Counted from the first letter of the stretch, positions 8,543-17,747 are shown. The stretch: 64,000 bases of DNA from an uncultured Brevibacillus sp. (GCF_947502445.1 NZ_CANMZW010000017.1:1-64000); one strand, 5' to 3'. The notes: generated by a model from the sequence alone, not told the origin. Numbers and translations: made by a program.

Positions 8543-9649
8543 ATGCTGGAGACAGGAAAAATATCGGCATTGCAATTGGGCATGATAATTTATCCGGTCA
8601 TGATGTCTACAGCGATGTTGGCTGGACCTAATGTCATGGCGAAGGCAGCAATGAACGACTTGTGGATCTCACCGATCTGGGCCTCGCTTATCGGATTTCT
8701 TTGCGTGTACACTACCCACCAGCTGTATGCAAAATATCCCCAAAAAACGTTTATCGAGCAGAGCGAAGAAATCCTTGGGAAGCTATTTGGCAAGTTGCTA
8801 GGTTTTTTCTACGTCTGCTTCTTCCTGCAGCTGAACGGCTTCATTGTTCGCGAATACGCAGATTTTATTTCTATCTTTTTGATCAAGACTCCACTTAGTT
8901 TGATTTCAGGAGTCCTGGTGCTTGTTTGTGCCATGGCGGTGATGGGAGGTGTGGAGGTTGTGGCAAGATCAGCACAGTTTTTTTTTCCGCTGTTTGTCAT
9001 TCCCTTGCTGGTCATGATTGGGCTGATCTTCCCGGATTTGGAGCCGCGAAACATTTTTCCGATCCTGGGGAATGGCTTGATCCCGTCATTAAAGGGAGCA
9101 ATTACTCCCCAAGGATGGTTCAGTGAAGTGTTTCTCATCTCCTTTCTGATGCCTTTCCTCACTGACGAGAAAAAAGGAAAGCGATACGGAATGATTACGG
9201 TTGGACTGGTCATGATCTCTATGATTATGGTTAATCTCGTTACCTATTTTTTGATGGGAGAGGCTACAGGACGGATTCTGTTTCCCGTCATGGACACAGC
9301 CAGATATGTAAGTGTTGCTGACTTCTTTGAAAATCTAGAGTCGGGAGTCATGGCGATCTGGGTGATTGGCGCGTTTGTAAAAGTCTCCATGTTTTACTAC
9401 GCTACGGTCCTCGGAGCTGCTCAATGGCTGAATCTTACCACGTATCGACCGATTGTTCTTCCGATTGGGCTTCTTACCGTGATCTTTAGTTTTTGGGGCT
9501 TGCCTAATTTAGCCGTAGTAGGCGATTTGCATCTTTTGGTCATCCCAGTTCTGCTCGTTTCGTTTTGTTGTCTAATTCCAGTCATCCTGCTTGTCATTTC
9601 TGCTTTTAAAAAAAGCAACACCGCTTATAAAGGAGCAGGGTCAGGATGA
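8543..9649 (+). CDS. Spore germination receptor subunit B, copy 2 (GerB family)
   Basis: Second tandem B-subunit, about 368 residues. It carries ISALQLGMIIYPV, NDLWISPIWASLIGF, PQKTFIEQSEEILG and TPQGWFSEVFL, and shares long identical stretches with its neighbour, so the pair looks like a tandem duplication. ATG 8543 follows AGGGGG; an earlier in-frame start at 8507 would overlap the previous gene. Its stop overlaps the GerC start (ATGA). Confidence 0.92.
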   Translation: MLETGKISALQLGMIIYPVMMSTAMLAGPNVMAKAAMNDLWISPIWASLIGFLCVYTTHQLYAKYPQKTFIEQSEEILGKLFGKLLGFFYVCFFLQLNGFIVREYADFISIFLIKTPLSLISGVLVLVCAMAVMGGVEVVARSAQFFFPLFVIPLLVMIGLIFPDLEPRNIFPILGNGLIPSLKGAITPQGWFSEVFLISFLMPFLTDEKKGKRYGMITVGLVMISMIMVNLVTYFLMGEATGRILFPVMDTARYVSVADFFENLESGVMAIWVIGAFVKVSMFYYATVLGAAQWLNLTTYRPIVLPIGLLTVIFSFWGLPNLAVVGDLHLLVIPVLLVSFCCLIPVILLVISAFKKSNTAYKGAGSG

Positions 9650-10821
9650 AAGCGAAGTATATGGTTCTTGTCTTTTGCAGTTTGTTGCTTGGCGGGTGCT
9701 GGGACCGGACAGAAATCAATGATTTGGCTATTGTTACAGCGGCAGCTATCGATAATGAGGAAGAACAAAAGATCAGATTGAGTATTCAGGTGTTTATCCC
9801 GCGAGAGCTTACAAGTGGACAAGGAGGGACAGGCAATGGTGGCGGTGAACTGACCACAGTTTACAGTGGGACAGGGCTAAATATTTCTGACGCGATGTCC
9901 AAAGTTCAAGCCAAGCTTTCCCGCAAAATTTTTTGGGGTCATTGCAAGGTGTATCTGTTTGGTGAGGAAGCGGCAAAACAGGGAATGGCGGAGCATATCG
10001 ACTTTCTCGTCCGACACCCGGGTCCCCGTAATCGAGCCTATTTGTATGTAACTAGGGGAAAAGCAAAAGAAGGGCTTGCCATAAAAACGGTACTTGAGCG
10101 CTCTACTGCGGAGGCTCTGCGCGAATTCGCAAGTCTTCATATCGGAATGGCGGTGACACTCATCGATTACCGTAACATGCTAAAAAGCGAGTCAGAGGCA
10201 GTCGCGGTTCCGATGATTGAGAATGGATCAAAGCTGCAAACGCCAGCGCAAATCCAAACCAAATCCATTTTAATCGGCACAGCTGTGTTCAAGAAGGATA
10301 AAATGATCGGTCACATTTCTCCAAAGGTAACACGCGGACTTATGTGGCTACGAAATGAAGTCACCGAAGCAGCGATAACGATACAGCCACCACATGTCAA
10401 AGGAATTGTTTCTGTGATGCCTAGCCGTTCCAGGGTAACACTGGACCCTGTAATAAAAAATGGTAAGTGGAGTCTATTGGTCAAAGTCGACACAGAAGGT
10501 GATGTCGTAGAAAACGGCACATTGCTCAATCTTATGAATCCTGACTTACTCTCCATCGTCCAAAAAGCAGTCCGAGATGATATTCAAGCGCGAATTACTT
10601 ATTCACTCGGCACCTTGCAAAAGGGCTTAAAGGTAGATGTGGCAAACTTCGCAGGTGCTTTTCACAGGAAGTATCCAAAAGAGTGGGAGCAAAACAAAGA
10701 TCAATGGGAAAAAATTTATCCGGAGGTAGATGTCCGAAGCCAAATCAATGTTAAAATCCGGCGACCTGGATTGATCTCAGCACCTGCGGGGGTTCCTCAG
10801 GAGGATGTCATTAAAGAGTAG
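9646..10821 (+). CDS. Spore germination receptor subunit C lipoprotein, copy 1 (Ger(x)C family)
   Basis: 391-residue lipoprotein subunit that sits on the outer face of the spore inner membrane. The signal peptide ends in the lipobox LLLGGC (Cys18), followed by WDRTEINDLAIVTA, the typical GerC start. Downstream are KIFWGHCKVYLFGE and the RHPGPRNRAYLYV block. It overlaps the preceding B gene by 4 bases. The segment after residue 60 is glycine-rich, as in the second C protein of this cluster. Confidence 0.93.
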   Translation: MKAKYMVLVFCSLLLGGCWDRTEINDLAIVTAAAIDNEEEQKIRLSIQVFIPRELTSGQGGTGNGGGELTTVYSGTGLNISDAMSKVQAKLSRKIFWGHCKVYLFGEEAAKQGMAEHIDFLVRHPGPRNRAYLYVTRGKAKEGLAIKTVLERSTAEALREFASLHIGMAVTLIDYRNMLKSESEAVAVPMIENGSKLQTPAQIQTKSILIGTAVFKKDKMIGHISPKVTRGLMWLRNEVTEAAITIQPPHVKGIVSVMPSRSRVTLDPVIKNGKWSLLVKVDTEGDVVENGTLLNLMNPDLLSIVQKAVRDDIQARITYSLGTLQKGLKVDVANFAGAFHRKYPKEWEQNKDQWEKIYPEVDVRSQINVKIRRPGLISAPAGVPQEDVIKE

Positions 10822-10858
10822 GCTTTGGAGAAAAAAGGTCCAGAAAGGGGGGGTGAGC

Positions 10859-12283
10859 ATGGATGGTAGATGGATTCCCTTTTTCATAGGCTCTTTCGTG
10901 GGAACGATTTTGGCTGCGATTTGTCTGAGTCTGATTCTGTTCCTGTTTTTTCGCTCCATTACTCGATGGATGCTTGGACGTTTCATGAAGCGTTTGATGT
11001 CTGATCGTTACCCGGAGAATATCTTTGAAATGGTATCTGCCATGACAAAGGTAAGCCCTCGGATCATTCTGGAAAACAGCTTGCGTGCGACTTCAGGTCA
11101 AGCGATCGAACGACCTTTTGGCAGCCCGCGAAAATTCCTTAACTTTGACGGACTTATCTTTTCCCCTGCTCAACTGGCTGTCTTGCCTGCCCATGAGGAT
11201 GAAGAGGTCGATATGAGCATTACGATTGGTCCCATGGCGAAAAAACCATTGAAGCTCGATATCCCGGTGATGGCTGGGGCCATGGGGTTTGGAATCGGAA
11301 TCAGTGAGAGTGTAAAGATCGCGATTGCAAAAGGAACAGCCGCCGCAGGGACACTCACGAATACGGGAGAAGGTCCACTCCTGCCAGAGGAACGGCAATT
11401 CGCCAAGCATTTGGTGATTCAATACAACTCCGGGAAATGGTCGAAAGAACCCGAGACCTTAAAGCAAGCAGACGCGATCGAAATTCATTTTGGACAAGGA
11501 GCGACTGCTGCCGCCGCAAGCTTTATTCCTGGCGAGTTTCTCAAAGGCAAAGCTAGTAAATTGATGGGGGTCGAGGGTGAGGAAATGGTGGTTATTCCTT
11601 CCAGACAGCCAGAGGTCAACAATAAAGAAGACCTTTTAAAGCTCGTAGACAAGCTGCGAACAATTACGGGAGGAGTACCGATCGGGGTCAAAATTTGTGC
11701 GAGTGCCATTCTCGAAGCGGATTTAGAGATCGCCATTCAAGCGGGGGTAGATTTTATCAGTATTGATGGAGGACAAGCTGGCACCAAAGGCGGTCCTCCA
11801 ATCCTAGAGGATGATTTTGGTCTGCCAACCATTTATGCTTTGACACGTGCCGTTCGCTATTTACAGGAGCGTGGCGTAAAGGACAAAATTACGCTCTTGT
11901 CCGGTGGAGGCTATAACAATCCAGGAGAATGCCTAAAAGCAATCGCATTGGGGGCAGATGGCATCTTTATGGGAACAGCGATGCTTTGGGCGATGACTCA
12001 TGACCAGGTGACCAAAGCGATCCCTTGGGAGCCGCCAACGATGCTTACTAATTACCCAGGTACGTTCAAGGAAAAATTCAATGCTGATGAAGCGACCCAC
12101 TTTTTGACCAACTTTTTTCTAGCGTTTGTAGATGAGATGGAAATCGCTCTGTTAGCCATGGGGAAAACTTCTTTGGCAGAGGTCTCGATTAATGATCTAG
12201 CGGCTTTAGATGAACTGACAAGCAAGGTAACGAGGGTCCCTCTGGCGTATGAAGCCCCCTCTGAAGGAAAAAATGGGGGATAA
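10859..12283 (+). CDS. Membrane-anchored FMN-binding glutamate synthase-domain protein (YerD-like)
   Basis: 474-residue protein with an N-terminal membrane segment (about residues 5-28) and a GltB-type TIM barrel that binds FMN. Visible blocks are PVMAGAMGFGIGISE, EIHFGQGA, GVPIGVKICAS, DFISIDGGQAGTKGG and LSGGGYNNPGECLKAIALGAD. There is no amidotransferase domain, and the cysteine cluster that holds the 3Fe-4S centre of true glutamate synthase is absent after GTAMLWAMTHDQV. ATG 10859 follows AAAGGGGGGGTGAGC. It lies between the C subunit and YqjF inside the germination cluster, spaced for co-transcription. Its substrate is unknown. Confidence 0.85.
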   Translation: MDGRWIPFFIGSFVGTILAAICLSLILFLFFRSITRWMLGRFMKRLMSDRYPENIFEMVSAMTKVSPRIILENSLRATSGQAIERPFGSPRKFLNFDGLIFSPAQLAVLPAHEDEEVDMSITIGPMAKKPLKLDIPVMAGAMGFGIGISESVKIAIAKGTAAAGTLTNTGEGPLLPEERQFAKHLVIQYNSGKWSKEPETLKQADAIEIHFGQGATAAAASFIPGEFLKGKASKLMGVEGEEMVVIPSRQPEVNNKEDLLKLVDKLRTITGGVPIGVKICASAILEADLEIAIQAGVDFISIDGGQAGTKGGPPILEDDFGLPTIYALTRAVRYLQERGVKDKITLLSGGGYNNPGECLKAIALGADGIFMGTAMLWAMTHDQVTKAIPWEPPTMLTNYPGTFKEKFNADEATHFLTNFFLAFVDEMEIALLAMGKTSLAEVSINDLAALDELTSKVTRVPLAYEAPSEGKNGG

Positions 12284-12363
12284 GAGGGCTTTGGCGAGGA
12301 GGGATTCATATCAAACGGGAGATCATCCAGATCAAAAAGTCTTTTCATAAGCCAGGATGGATC

Positions 12364-13050
12364 ATGACACAGACCTGGGAGCATTTATTGTTTGTTCACT
12401 GGGCGGTTTCGCCAAGCTTACTCCGAGGACTCATACCAAATAGACTGGAGATAGATACGTATAATGGCATGGCGTGGCTTGGGATTATACCGTTTTTGAT
12501 GAGCGGTGTTCGGTTACGGCGAATGCCGATCGTGCCGTTTACGTCTACGTTTCCAGAAATCAATGTGAGAACCTACGTTAAAGCGAAGCAAAAGTCAGGA
12601 GTGTATTTCCTCTCGCTAGATGCTTCCAATCCACTGATAACAGCAATAGCGAAGCAATGGTATCGCCTGCCCTATTCATATGCCAGCATGAGCTTTTCCA
12701 GGCAAGGACGAACCATTGACTTTGAATCACGCAGGATAGACAACAATAGTCCGTCCGTACATTTTTCGGGCAAATATGAGGCAAGTGGACAGCCGATTGC
12801 AGCAGCAGCGGGTACTATCGAAAATTGGCTCACAGAACGCTACACGCTTTTTTGTCAGTGTAGCCGTTCAAATCGCCTCTATTACGCAAATGTCTACCAC
12901 GAGCCCTGGGTCTTGCAAAAGGCTTCTGTTCATATGAGGGAAAATACGATGACAAGTAGCTTATCGATCCCTCTGGCAGTAAGTCCCGATTATGCTTTTT
13001 ACTCTCGTGGCGTACAAAGTTATGTTTGGCCGATTACTAGGCTGGACTGA
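12364..13050 (+). CDS. YqjF-like protein (DUF2071)
   Basis: 228-residue protein of the YqjF/DUF2071 family, function unknown. TWEHLLFVHWAVSPSLLRGLIP and the PFTSTFPEINVRTYV block are typical. ATG 12364 has only a weak AGGA site. The frame is open upstream to 12265 and encodes IKKSFHKPGWIM just before the Met, which resembles the family N-terminus. A strong GAGGAGGG site at 12296-12303 is followed 6 bases later by ATC 12310, so a non-standard start at 12310 (246 aa) is possible. It sits in the middle of the germination cluster on the same strand. Confidence 0.8.
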   Translation: MTQTWEHLLFVHWAVSPSLLRGLIPNRLEIDTYNGMAWLGIIPFLMSGVRLRRMPIVPFTSTFPEINVRTYVKAKQKSGVYFLSLDASNPLITAIAKQWYRLPYSYASMSFSRQGRTIDFESRRIDNNSPSVHFSGKYEASGQPIAAAAGTIENWLTERYTLFCQCSRSNRLYYANVYHEPWVLQKASVHMRENTMTSSLSIPLAVSPDYAFYSRGVQSYVWPITRLD

Positions 13051-13070
13051 GGGGGAGGCTGTGTGAGCTG

Positions 13071-14255
13071 ATGAAAAGAGTGCTTCTCATTCCGGTTATC
13101 TTTCTATGCACCCTATCACTTGCTGGATGCTGGGATCGAATTGAAATTAATGATTTGGCCATTCTTACGGCTGTGGCGTTTGACAAGGTAGACGAGAAAG
13201 AAATTGAGCTGTCCGTCCAAATCTTCGTACCCCGTTCGCTAAGTGGCGGCAATGGAACCATTGGCGGAGGAGGAAATATCCCTACGACTCTCATGCGAAC
13301 GACCAAAGGCCTAAATGTGGCCGACGCGTTATCTAAAATGCAGGCCAATCTTCCTCGAACCATTTTTTGGGGACATTGCAAGATTTACATGTTTGGAGAA
13401 GAATTGGCCAAACAAGGGATTGTGGAAATGGTTGACTTCCTAACACGACATCCGGAGCCGCGTAATCGAGCATTCATGTTAGTAAGTAAAGGAAAAGCAA
13501 AAGAAATGCTCAAGCTAACCCCTCGGCTAGAAATGAATTCGGCAGAAGTGGTGCGGAAGCTGACAGGACTGGAAGTCAGTATGGAGGTGACACTTCTAAA
13601 GCTGCAAAAGATGCTGGAAGGGAGCGCAGGAACGGCTGTTATTCCGATGATATCGATTATGCCTCCGGAAAAGAAGTCACAGCCACTGAAAACCACCCCT
13701 TATCTGATCGGAACGGCCGTATTTAAACAGGGAAAAATGAGTGGCATGTTATCGGAGCGATACACCAGGGGAGCGATGTGGATTCGAAACGAAATATCCA
13801 ACACGACGGTTACCGTAAAAGCAAAGGGAGTCAAAGGCTTTGTCTCACTAAACCCGATTCGGGAAGTAACAAAGCTAGATCCCATCATTGAAAATGGGAA
13901 ATGGAAAATGGTGGTTGAGGTAGAGACAGAGGGGGATTTGATTCAAAATGGCACCAATTTGAATCTTACTGTACTCAAGCTGATGAAGATTATGGAAACA
14001 GCACTGAGAGAAGATATAGATACGCGAATAAAAAGTACACTCAAGGTAGCCCAAAAAGACCTCAAGGCAGATATTTTTGATTTTGCTACTCATTTTCGAC
14101 GTAAGTATCCGAGAGAATTCGCGGCAGTGAAGGACAGATGGGAACAGGTCTTTCCAACTATTGAAGTCGAGACGAAAATAAAAGCTTATATACGTCGCCC
14201 AGGCTTGACTACGATTCCAGGAGGAATTCCTGAATCTGAGGTGAGAGAAAAGTGA
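13071..14255 (+). CDS. Spore germination receptor subunit C lipoprotein, copy 2
   Basis: 394-residue GerC paralogue with lipobox SLAGC (Cys20), WDRIEINDLAILTA, TIFWGHCKIYMFGEE and RHPEPRNRAFMLV. It is clearly related to the C gene at 9646, including a Gly-rich stretch after residue 60. GGGGGAGG lies about 12 bases before the ATG. The order here is C, D, B, unlike the A, D, B, B, C order upstream, so this looks like a second receptor set lacking its own A subunit. Confidence 0.92.
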   Translation: MKRVLLIPVIFLCTLSLAGCWDRIEINDLAILTAVAFDKVDEKEIELSVQIFVPRSLSGGNGTIGGGGNIPTTLMRTTKGLNVADALSKMQANLPRTIFWGHCKIYMFGEELAKQGIVEMVDFLTRHPEPRNRAFMLVSKGKAKEMLKLTPRLEMNSAEVVRKLTGLEVSMEVTLLKLQKMLEGSAGTAVIPMISIMPPEKKSQPLKTTPYLIGTAVFKQGKMSGMLSERYTRGAMWIRNEISNTTVTVKAKGVKGFVSLNPIREVTKLDPIIENGKWKMVVEVETEGDLIQNGTNLNLTVLKLMKIMETALREDIDTRIKSTLKVAQKDLKADIFDFATHFRRKYPREFAAVKDRWEQVFPTIEVETKIKAYIRRPGLTTIPGGIPESEVREK

Positions 14256-14482
14256 TATGGTCGGCTATTCTCGGACTTACCATTGTCGTTGTAATCATCT
14301 GGATGGTGGATCGAAAAAGAGTAAAGGCAAGCACAGGAAGAACGAAATTAACGTTTTGGTTTTTGACTGTTGTGGGCTGGGTGATTGGAGCTCTCCTCTT
14401 CCTTTATCCAGATATGCCCGGTCCTTCTCAAGTGTGGTTATTCATTTTTAAGCCTCTTTCCAACATGGTAGGACTACATTAA
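14252..14482 (+). CDS. Small germinant receptor D-subunit-like protein, copy 2
   Basis: 76-residue protein with two predicted membrane segments and the C-terminal pattern MPGPSQVWLFIFKPLSNMV, matching the first D gene at 7157. Its GTG start overlaps the GerC stop (GTGA), so it is translationally coupled. The same gene type occurring twice in one cluster supports its being a true receptor component. Confidence 0.75.
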   Translation: MIWSAILGLTIVVVIIWMVDRKRVKASTGRTKLTFWFLTVVGWVIGALLFLYPDMPGPSQVWLFIFKPLSNMVGLH

Positions 14483-14501
14483 TAACTTCAGGGTGAAGGA
14501 C

Positions 14502-15626
14502 ATGGCCGAAAAAAACACAATATCCGGAATGCAAATGGGGCTCCTGTTGTTCCCGGTGATCGTGGCAACAGCAGATCTCATTGTTCCTACCATAACAACG
14601 AAATATGCCGGGCGGGATATGTGGCTGTCGCCAGTTTGTGCCTCCATCGTCGGCTTTTTGACGGTCTATCTCATTTTCAAACTACATGAATTGTATCCGA
14701 GACAGACGATTATCCAATACAGTACGCAAATAGTCGGCGCTATTCCAGGGAAAATCGTAGCGTTTATTATTTTGTACGATATTCTCTACACGAACGGCAA
14801 CATCTTGAGATTGTACGGGGAGTTTATTGTTGGCTCCTTTTTACATGAAACGCCTCTCGTTGTTGTTATGGCAAGCATACTATTGCTTTGTGCGTTCACG
14901 ATTCGAGCGGGACTGGAGGTACTCGCCCGTGCTGCTCAGATATTGGTTCCTCTCCTATTTTTGTTCTACATGGGTGTCGTTCTTTTAATGATTCCTTTTA
15001 TGAAAACAGAGAACTTCTTTCCAGTCCTCGAGCACGGTATTATTCCTGTGTTGCGTGGGGCATTAACCCCTCAAGGGTGGTTTAGTGAAGTCATCCTGTT
15101 TTCTTTTTTAGCTCCATTTTTGCCCGGTCAAGCAAAAGGCATGAAAGCCGGCTTTGTCACCGTGATTTTTGCAGCCATGGCTCTGTTTTCTTTGAATCTG
15201 TCTGCGCTTTTGATACTCGGAGGAGAGGTAGGCGCGATGACATACCCCTTCTACACAGCCATACAAATGATTAGTTATGCGGATTTTTTTGAGAACTTCG
15301 ATGCTGTTGTGATTGCGATATGGGTAGCTGGCGCTTTTGTTAAAATGTCGATGTTCTATTATTCCTTATCCCTCGGAACAGCTCAATTGATGGGAATAGA
15401 CGACTACCGACCGCTTGTCTTTCCGCTTGGTTTATTGCTTATTTTATTCAGCTTCTGGACGGCACCTGATATGTCAACGTTATCCAGCAATATAGCAAAA
15501 ACGGCCGGCTTTCAAACCTCAGTGATTTTTTCGTTCTTGCCATTATTGCTCTATATCGTCGCACAGCTGCGAATGAAGCACAGATCAAAAACGGGGAATA
15601 CCTACGGTGCCGATTCGAAAAAATAG
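14502..15626 (+). CDS. Spore germination receptor subunit B, copy 3
   Basis: About 374 residues with about 10 membrane segments. Family blocks ISGMQMGLLLFPV, RDMWLSPVCASIVGF, LYPRQTIIQYS and TPQGWFSEVILF are present. ATG 14502 or the in-frame GTG 14493 may be the start; both lie just after the D gene. It is the last gene of the germination cluster. A broken EamA gene follows without an obvious terminator. Confidence 0.92.
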   Translation: MAEKNTISGMQMGLLLFPVIVATADLIVPTITTKYAGRDMWLSPVCASIVGFLTVYLIFKLHELYPRQTIIQYSTQIVGAIPGKIVAFIILYDILYTNGNILRLYGEFIVGSFLHETPLVVVMASILLLCAFTIRAGLEVLARAAQILVPLLFLFYMGVVLLMIPFMKTENFFPVLEHGIIPVLRGALTPQGWFSEVILFSFLAPFLPGQAKGMKAGFVTVIFAAMALFSLNLSALLILGGEVGAMTYPFYTAIQMISYADFFENFDAVVIAIWVAGAFVKMSMFYYSLSLGTAQLMGIDDYRPLVFPLGLLLILFSFWTAPDMSTLSSNIAKTAGFQTSVIFSFLPLLLYIVAQLRMKHRSKTGNTYGADSKK

Positions 15627-15730
15627 GGTGGCGATAAGAAATAGAAATCAGAAAAACGACGAGAAACGAAAAAGGATTCTGGATGACCGATGGAAAATAG
15701 TAGGAGGGAGAAAAGGAAGGAGAGAAAGCT

Positions 15731-16293
15731 ATGCTGCTTGCCTCGCGAGGTGAATGGAAAACTTCTTGGACTAGAGATGAGGGAAAAGTATTATTTTGGC
15801 AATCATTTTTCGGCGTATTTTTGTTTAGTATTTGCATGCTTTACGGGGTGCAGTGGACGAGCGCGACAGCAGCGGGGATTATTACTAGCACCGTACCGGC
15901 CTGTATTGCATTGTTCTCCTTCTGGATACTCAAGGAAAAGCTGCAGATAAACAATATGCTCGCCATTTTCTTATCTGTGTGCGGTATCGCGTTCATCACC
16001 TTCACAGGTGGAAACGTAGAGCAGTCATTTATTTGCAAGCATGCTGGGCAATGCACTTGTATTCCTGGCGGTTGTCAGTGAGGCGCTATTCACCATTTTT
16101 GCAAAACGACTGGCTGGGAAGATTACGCCTTTCCAGATGACAGCTGCGATTAATGTAAGTAGCTTTGTCTTATTTTTACCGTTTGCCATCTGGGAGGGAC
16201 TTCGGTTTGAATGGGGGAGTGAACCTGAATTTTACCTGCCTTTGGATAAGAAAACCTCTAACGTGGCTTCCTCAAGGAGGAGCGACCGCGTTT
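15731..16293 (+). pseudogene. Degenerate EamA/DMT-family transporter
   Basis: Reading 15731 onwards gives EamA-type sequence (LYGVQWTSATAAGIITST, FSFWILKEKLQ) but the first membrane segments are missing. Near 16025-16040 the frame shifts and continues as LGNALVFLAVVSEALFTIFAKRL from 16041. The second part then runs into the dispersed repeat that starts at 16251, which replaces the C-terminal half. This is a 5'-truncated, frameshifted and 3'-truncated gene. Confidence 0.75.
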
Positions 16294-16394
16294 AGCGGAA
16301 AGTTTTACCGTAGTTATGCCGGATGCGTACGCTGAGGCACCTTGTCATGCGTTCCGGAATTCATAAGCATCACGCTTATAAATTCCTATACGTT
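16251..16394. repeat. Dispersed hairpin repeat, copy 1
   Basis: This 144-base segment shares its start (AAAACCTCTA), the core GAGGAGCGACCGCGTTTAGC and the terminal hairpin with a second copy at 28969-29074. The hairpin pairs GGAATTCATAAGC with GCTTATAAATTCC. This copy holds about 40 extra bases in the middle (about 16308-16347). It lies in the EamA remnant, so it probably inserted there. It is non-coding and looks like a REP or miniature element. Confidence 0.75.
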
Positions 16395-16398
16395 CAAA

Positions 16399-16434
16399 AA
16401 AAGCGTTCTGGCTTTAGGGCCAAAACGCTTTTTT
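16399..16434. terminator. Terminator shared by the EamA remnant and aminotransferase
   Basis: AAAAGCGTT (16399-16407) pairs with AACGCTTTT (16424-16432), with an inner TGGC/GCCA stem. T-runs flank both sides, so it can act in both directions. It ends just before the aminotransferase stop on the minus strand. Confidence 0.8.
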
Positions 16435-16439
16435 GGTTA

Positions 16440-17747
16440 TTATTTGGTCAGTACATTTTCCAAATCTTTTACACCGCTGTAGATGAGATTGAACAGCTCG
16501 TCAATTCCATTTTCCTCGATGCAAGAAAAGGCAACGCGCAGATCAGTTTCACCCAGAGCAATCGTACCGACTCCGTATTGATCCAACAGGTGATTACGCA
16601 ATGCCTCTGCATCCACTGTTTTCAATTTGAGGCACATAAAGTAGCCGGAGTTGAACGGGTAGTAGCCCCAGGCATCATCAAACTTGCCAGTATCCAGCAG
16701 TTGTTTGACTCGATTTGCACGGCCTTTCATGATCTCAAATTTCTCTTGCTTCTGCGCGTGGAATTCCGGCGAAGTGAGAGCGTGCAGAACGAATGTTTGG
16801 GAAGGGTGTGCACCACTGGAAATCGTCGCACGAATGATACCCAATGTTTTTTGTTCGAGTGCACTTAAGAGATCGCTGGATGGAGCCGCATAGGTAATGA
16901 AACCAACACGGAACCCCCATACATATTCTTCTTTCGTAGCACCATCTACTTTAATTGGCAGAATACGTGGATGCAAATCGCACAGGTTTGCAAACATCGA
17001 CTCTGTCATCGAATCTTCGAAGAACAGACCAAAGTAAGCGTCGTCTGTTACAACTACGAGATTGATACCAGCCTCAGCGCCTTCTTTCAGTGCTTCTACG
17101 ATTTGTTTTCCTTCCTCGGCTCCAGGAGTATAGCCTGTTGGGTTGTTCGGGAAGTTGAGGATAACGATCGCTTTCCCATTTTCTTTTTGTGCCAGAATCG
17201 CGTCACGCAATCCGGCAGCATTAAACTTCATTTCATCGTTATATAACGGGTAGTACACCATTTCTGCACCACGGCGGATGCCGAAAGTAAGCTCGTAGTT
17301 TTCCCAGTTTTTATCTGGAATGATCACACTGTCACCATGATCTGCGTACAGGTCAGCAACAACACTCAAACCGTGAGTCAAGGCATTGGTCACAATCGGA
17401 TTGCTGAATGATTTTGTAGCCAGGGAAGGCTGCTCTTCAATCATTTTTTTGCGCCATGCAGCACGCAGCTCAGGTTTTCCTGCTGGAGGAGCATACTCGT
17501 ACAAATCTTTTGGCGCAAAAGCAGACAGGTTATCCTGAATAACCTTCAAATGCATAGGTTGCCCGTTTTCGAGAGCAATCCCGATCGTAGCATTGTATTT
17601 TTTTGCTTTCGCTTTCGCTTCAGCAGACTGGCTAAGAATCCCTTCTTTTGGGAAATAAATCTGTTTTCCGATGTTGGACAGCATGTCAAAAACGTGTGGA
17701 TTTTCCCGCTGAATCGTCTCGTTCAGCTGCGTTGCTATAGAATGCAT
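16440..17747 (-). CDS. PLP-dependent aminotransferase, class I/II
   Basis: 435-residue fold-type I aminotransferase. Visible are the ALTHGLSVVADLY cofactor-loop region, LNFPNNPTGYTPG, a VVTDDAYFGLFF cofactor-binding Asp/Tyr, the Schiff-base lysine in DGATKEEYVWGFRVGF, and the substrate Arg near ETDLRVAFSC. The substrate is likely aspartate or aromatic amino acids, but this cannot be settled by eye. ATG 17747 follows GGGAGG; an earlier in-frame ATG at 17765 lacks this. It is single and divergent from the deformylase gene. Confidence 0.85.
   Translation of the reverse strand: MHSIATQLNETIQRENPHVFDMLSNIGKQIYFPKEGILSQSAEAKAKAKKYNATIGIALENGQPMHLKVIQDNLSAFAPKDLYEYAPPAGKPELRAAWRKKMIEEQPSLATKSFSNPIVTNALTHGLSVVADLYADHGDSVIIPDKNWENYELTFGIRRGAEMVYYPLYNDEMKFNAAGLRDAILAQKENGKAIVILNFPNNPTGYTPGAEEGKQIVEALKEGAEAGINLVVVTDDAYFGLFFEDSMTESMFANLCDLHPRILPIKVDGATKEEYVWGFRVGFITYAAPSSDLLSALEQKTLGIIRATISSGAHPSQTFVLHALTSPEFHAQKQEKFEIMKGRANRVKQLLDTGKFDDAWGYYPFNSGYFMCLKLKTVDAEALRNHLLDQYGVGTIALGETDLRVAFSCIEENGIDELFNLIYSGVKDLENVLTK

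Noticed and set aside
16323-16868. 181-codon plus-strand frame over the aminotransferase
   Set aside because: It lies opposite a well-conserved aminotransferase and has no family features.
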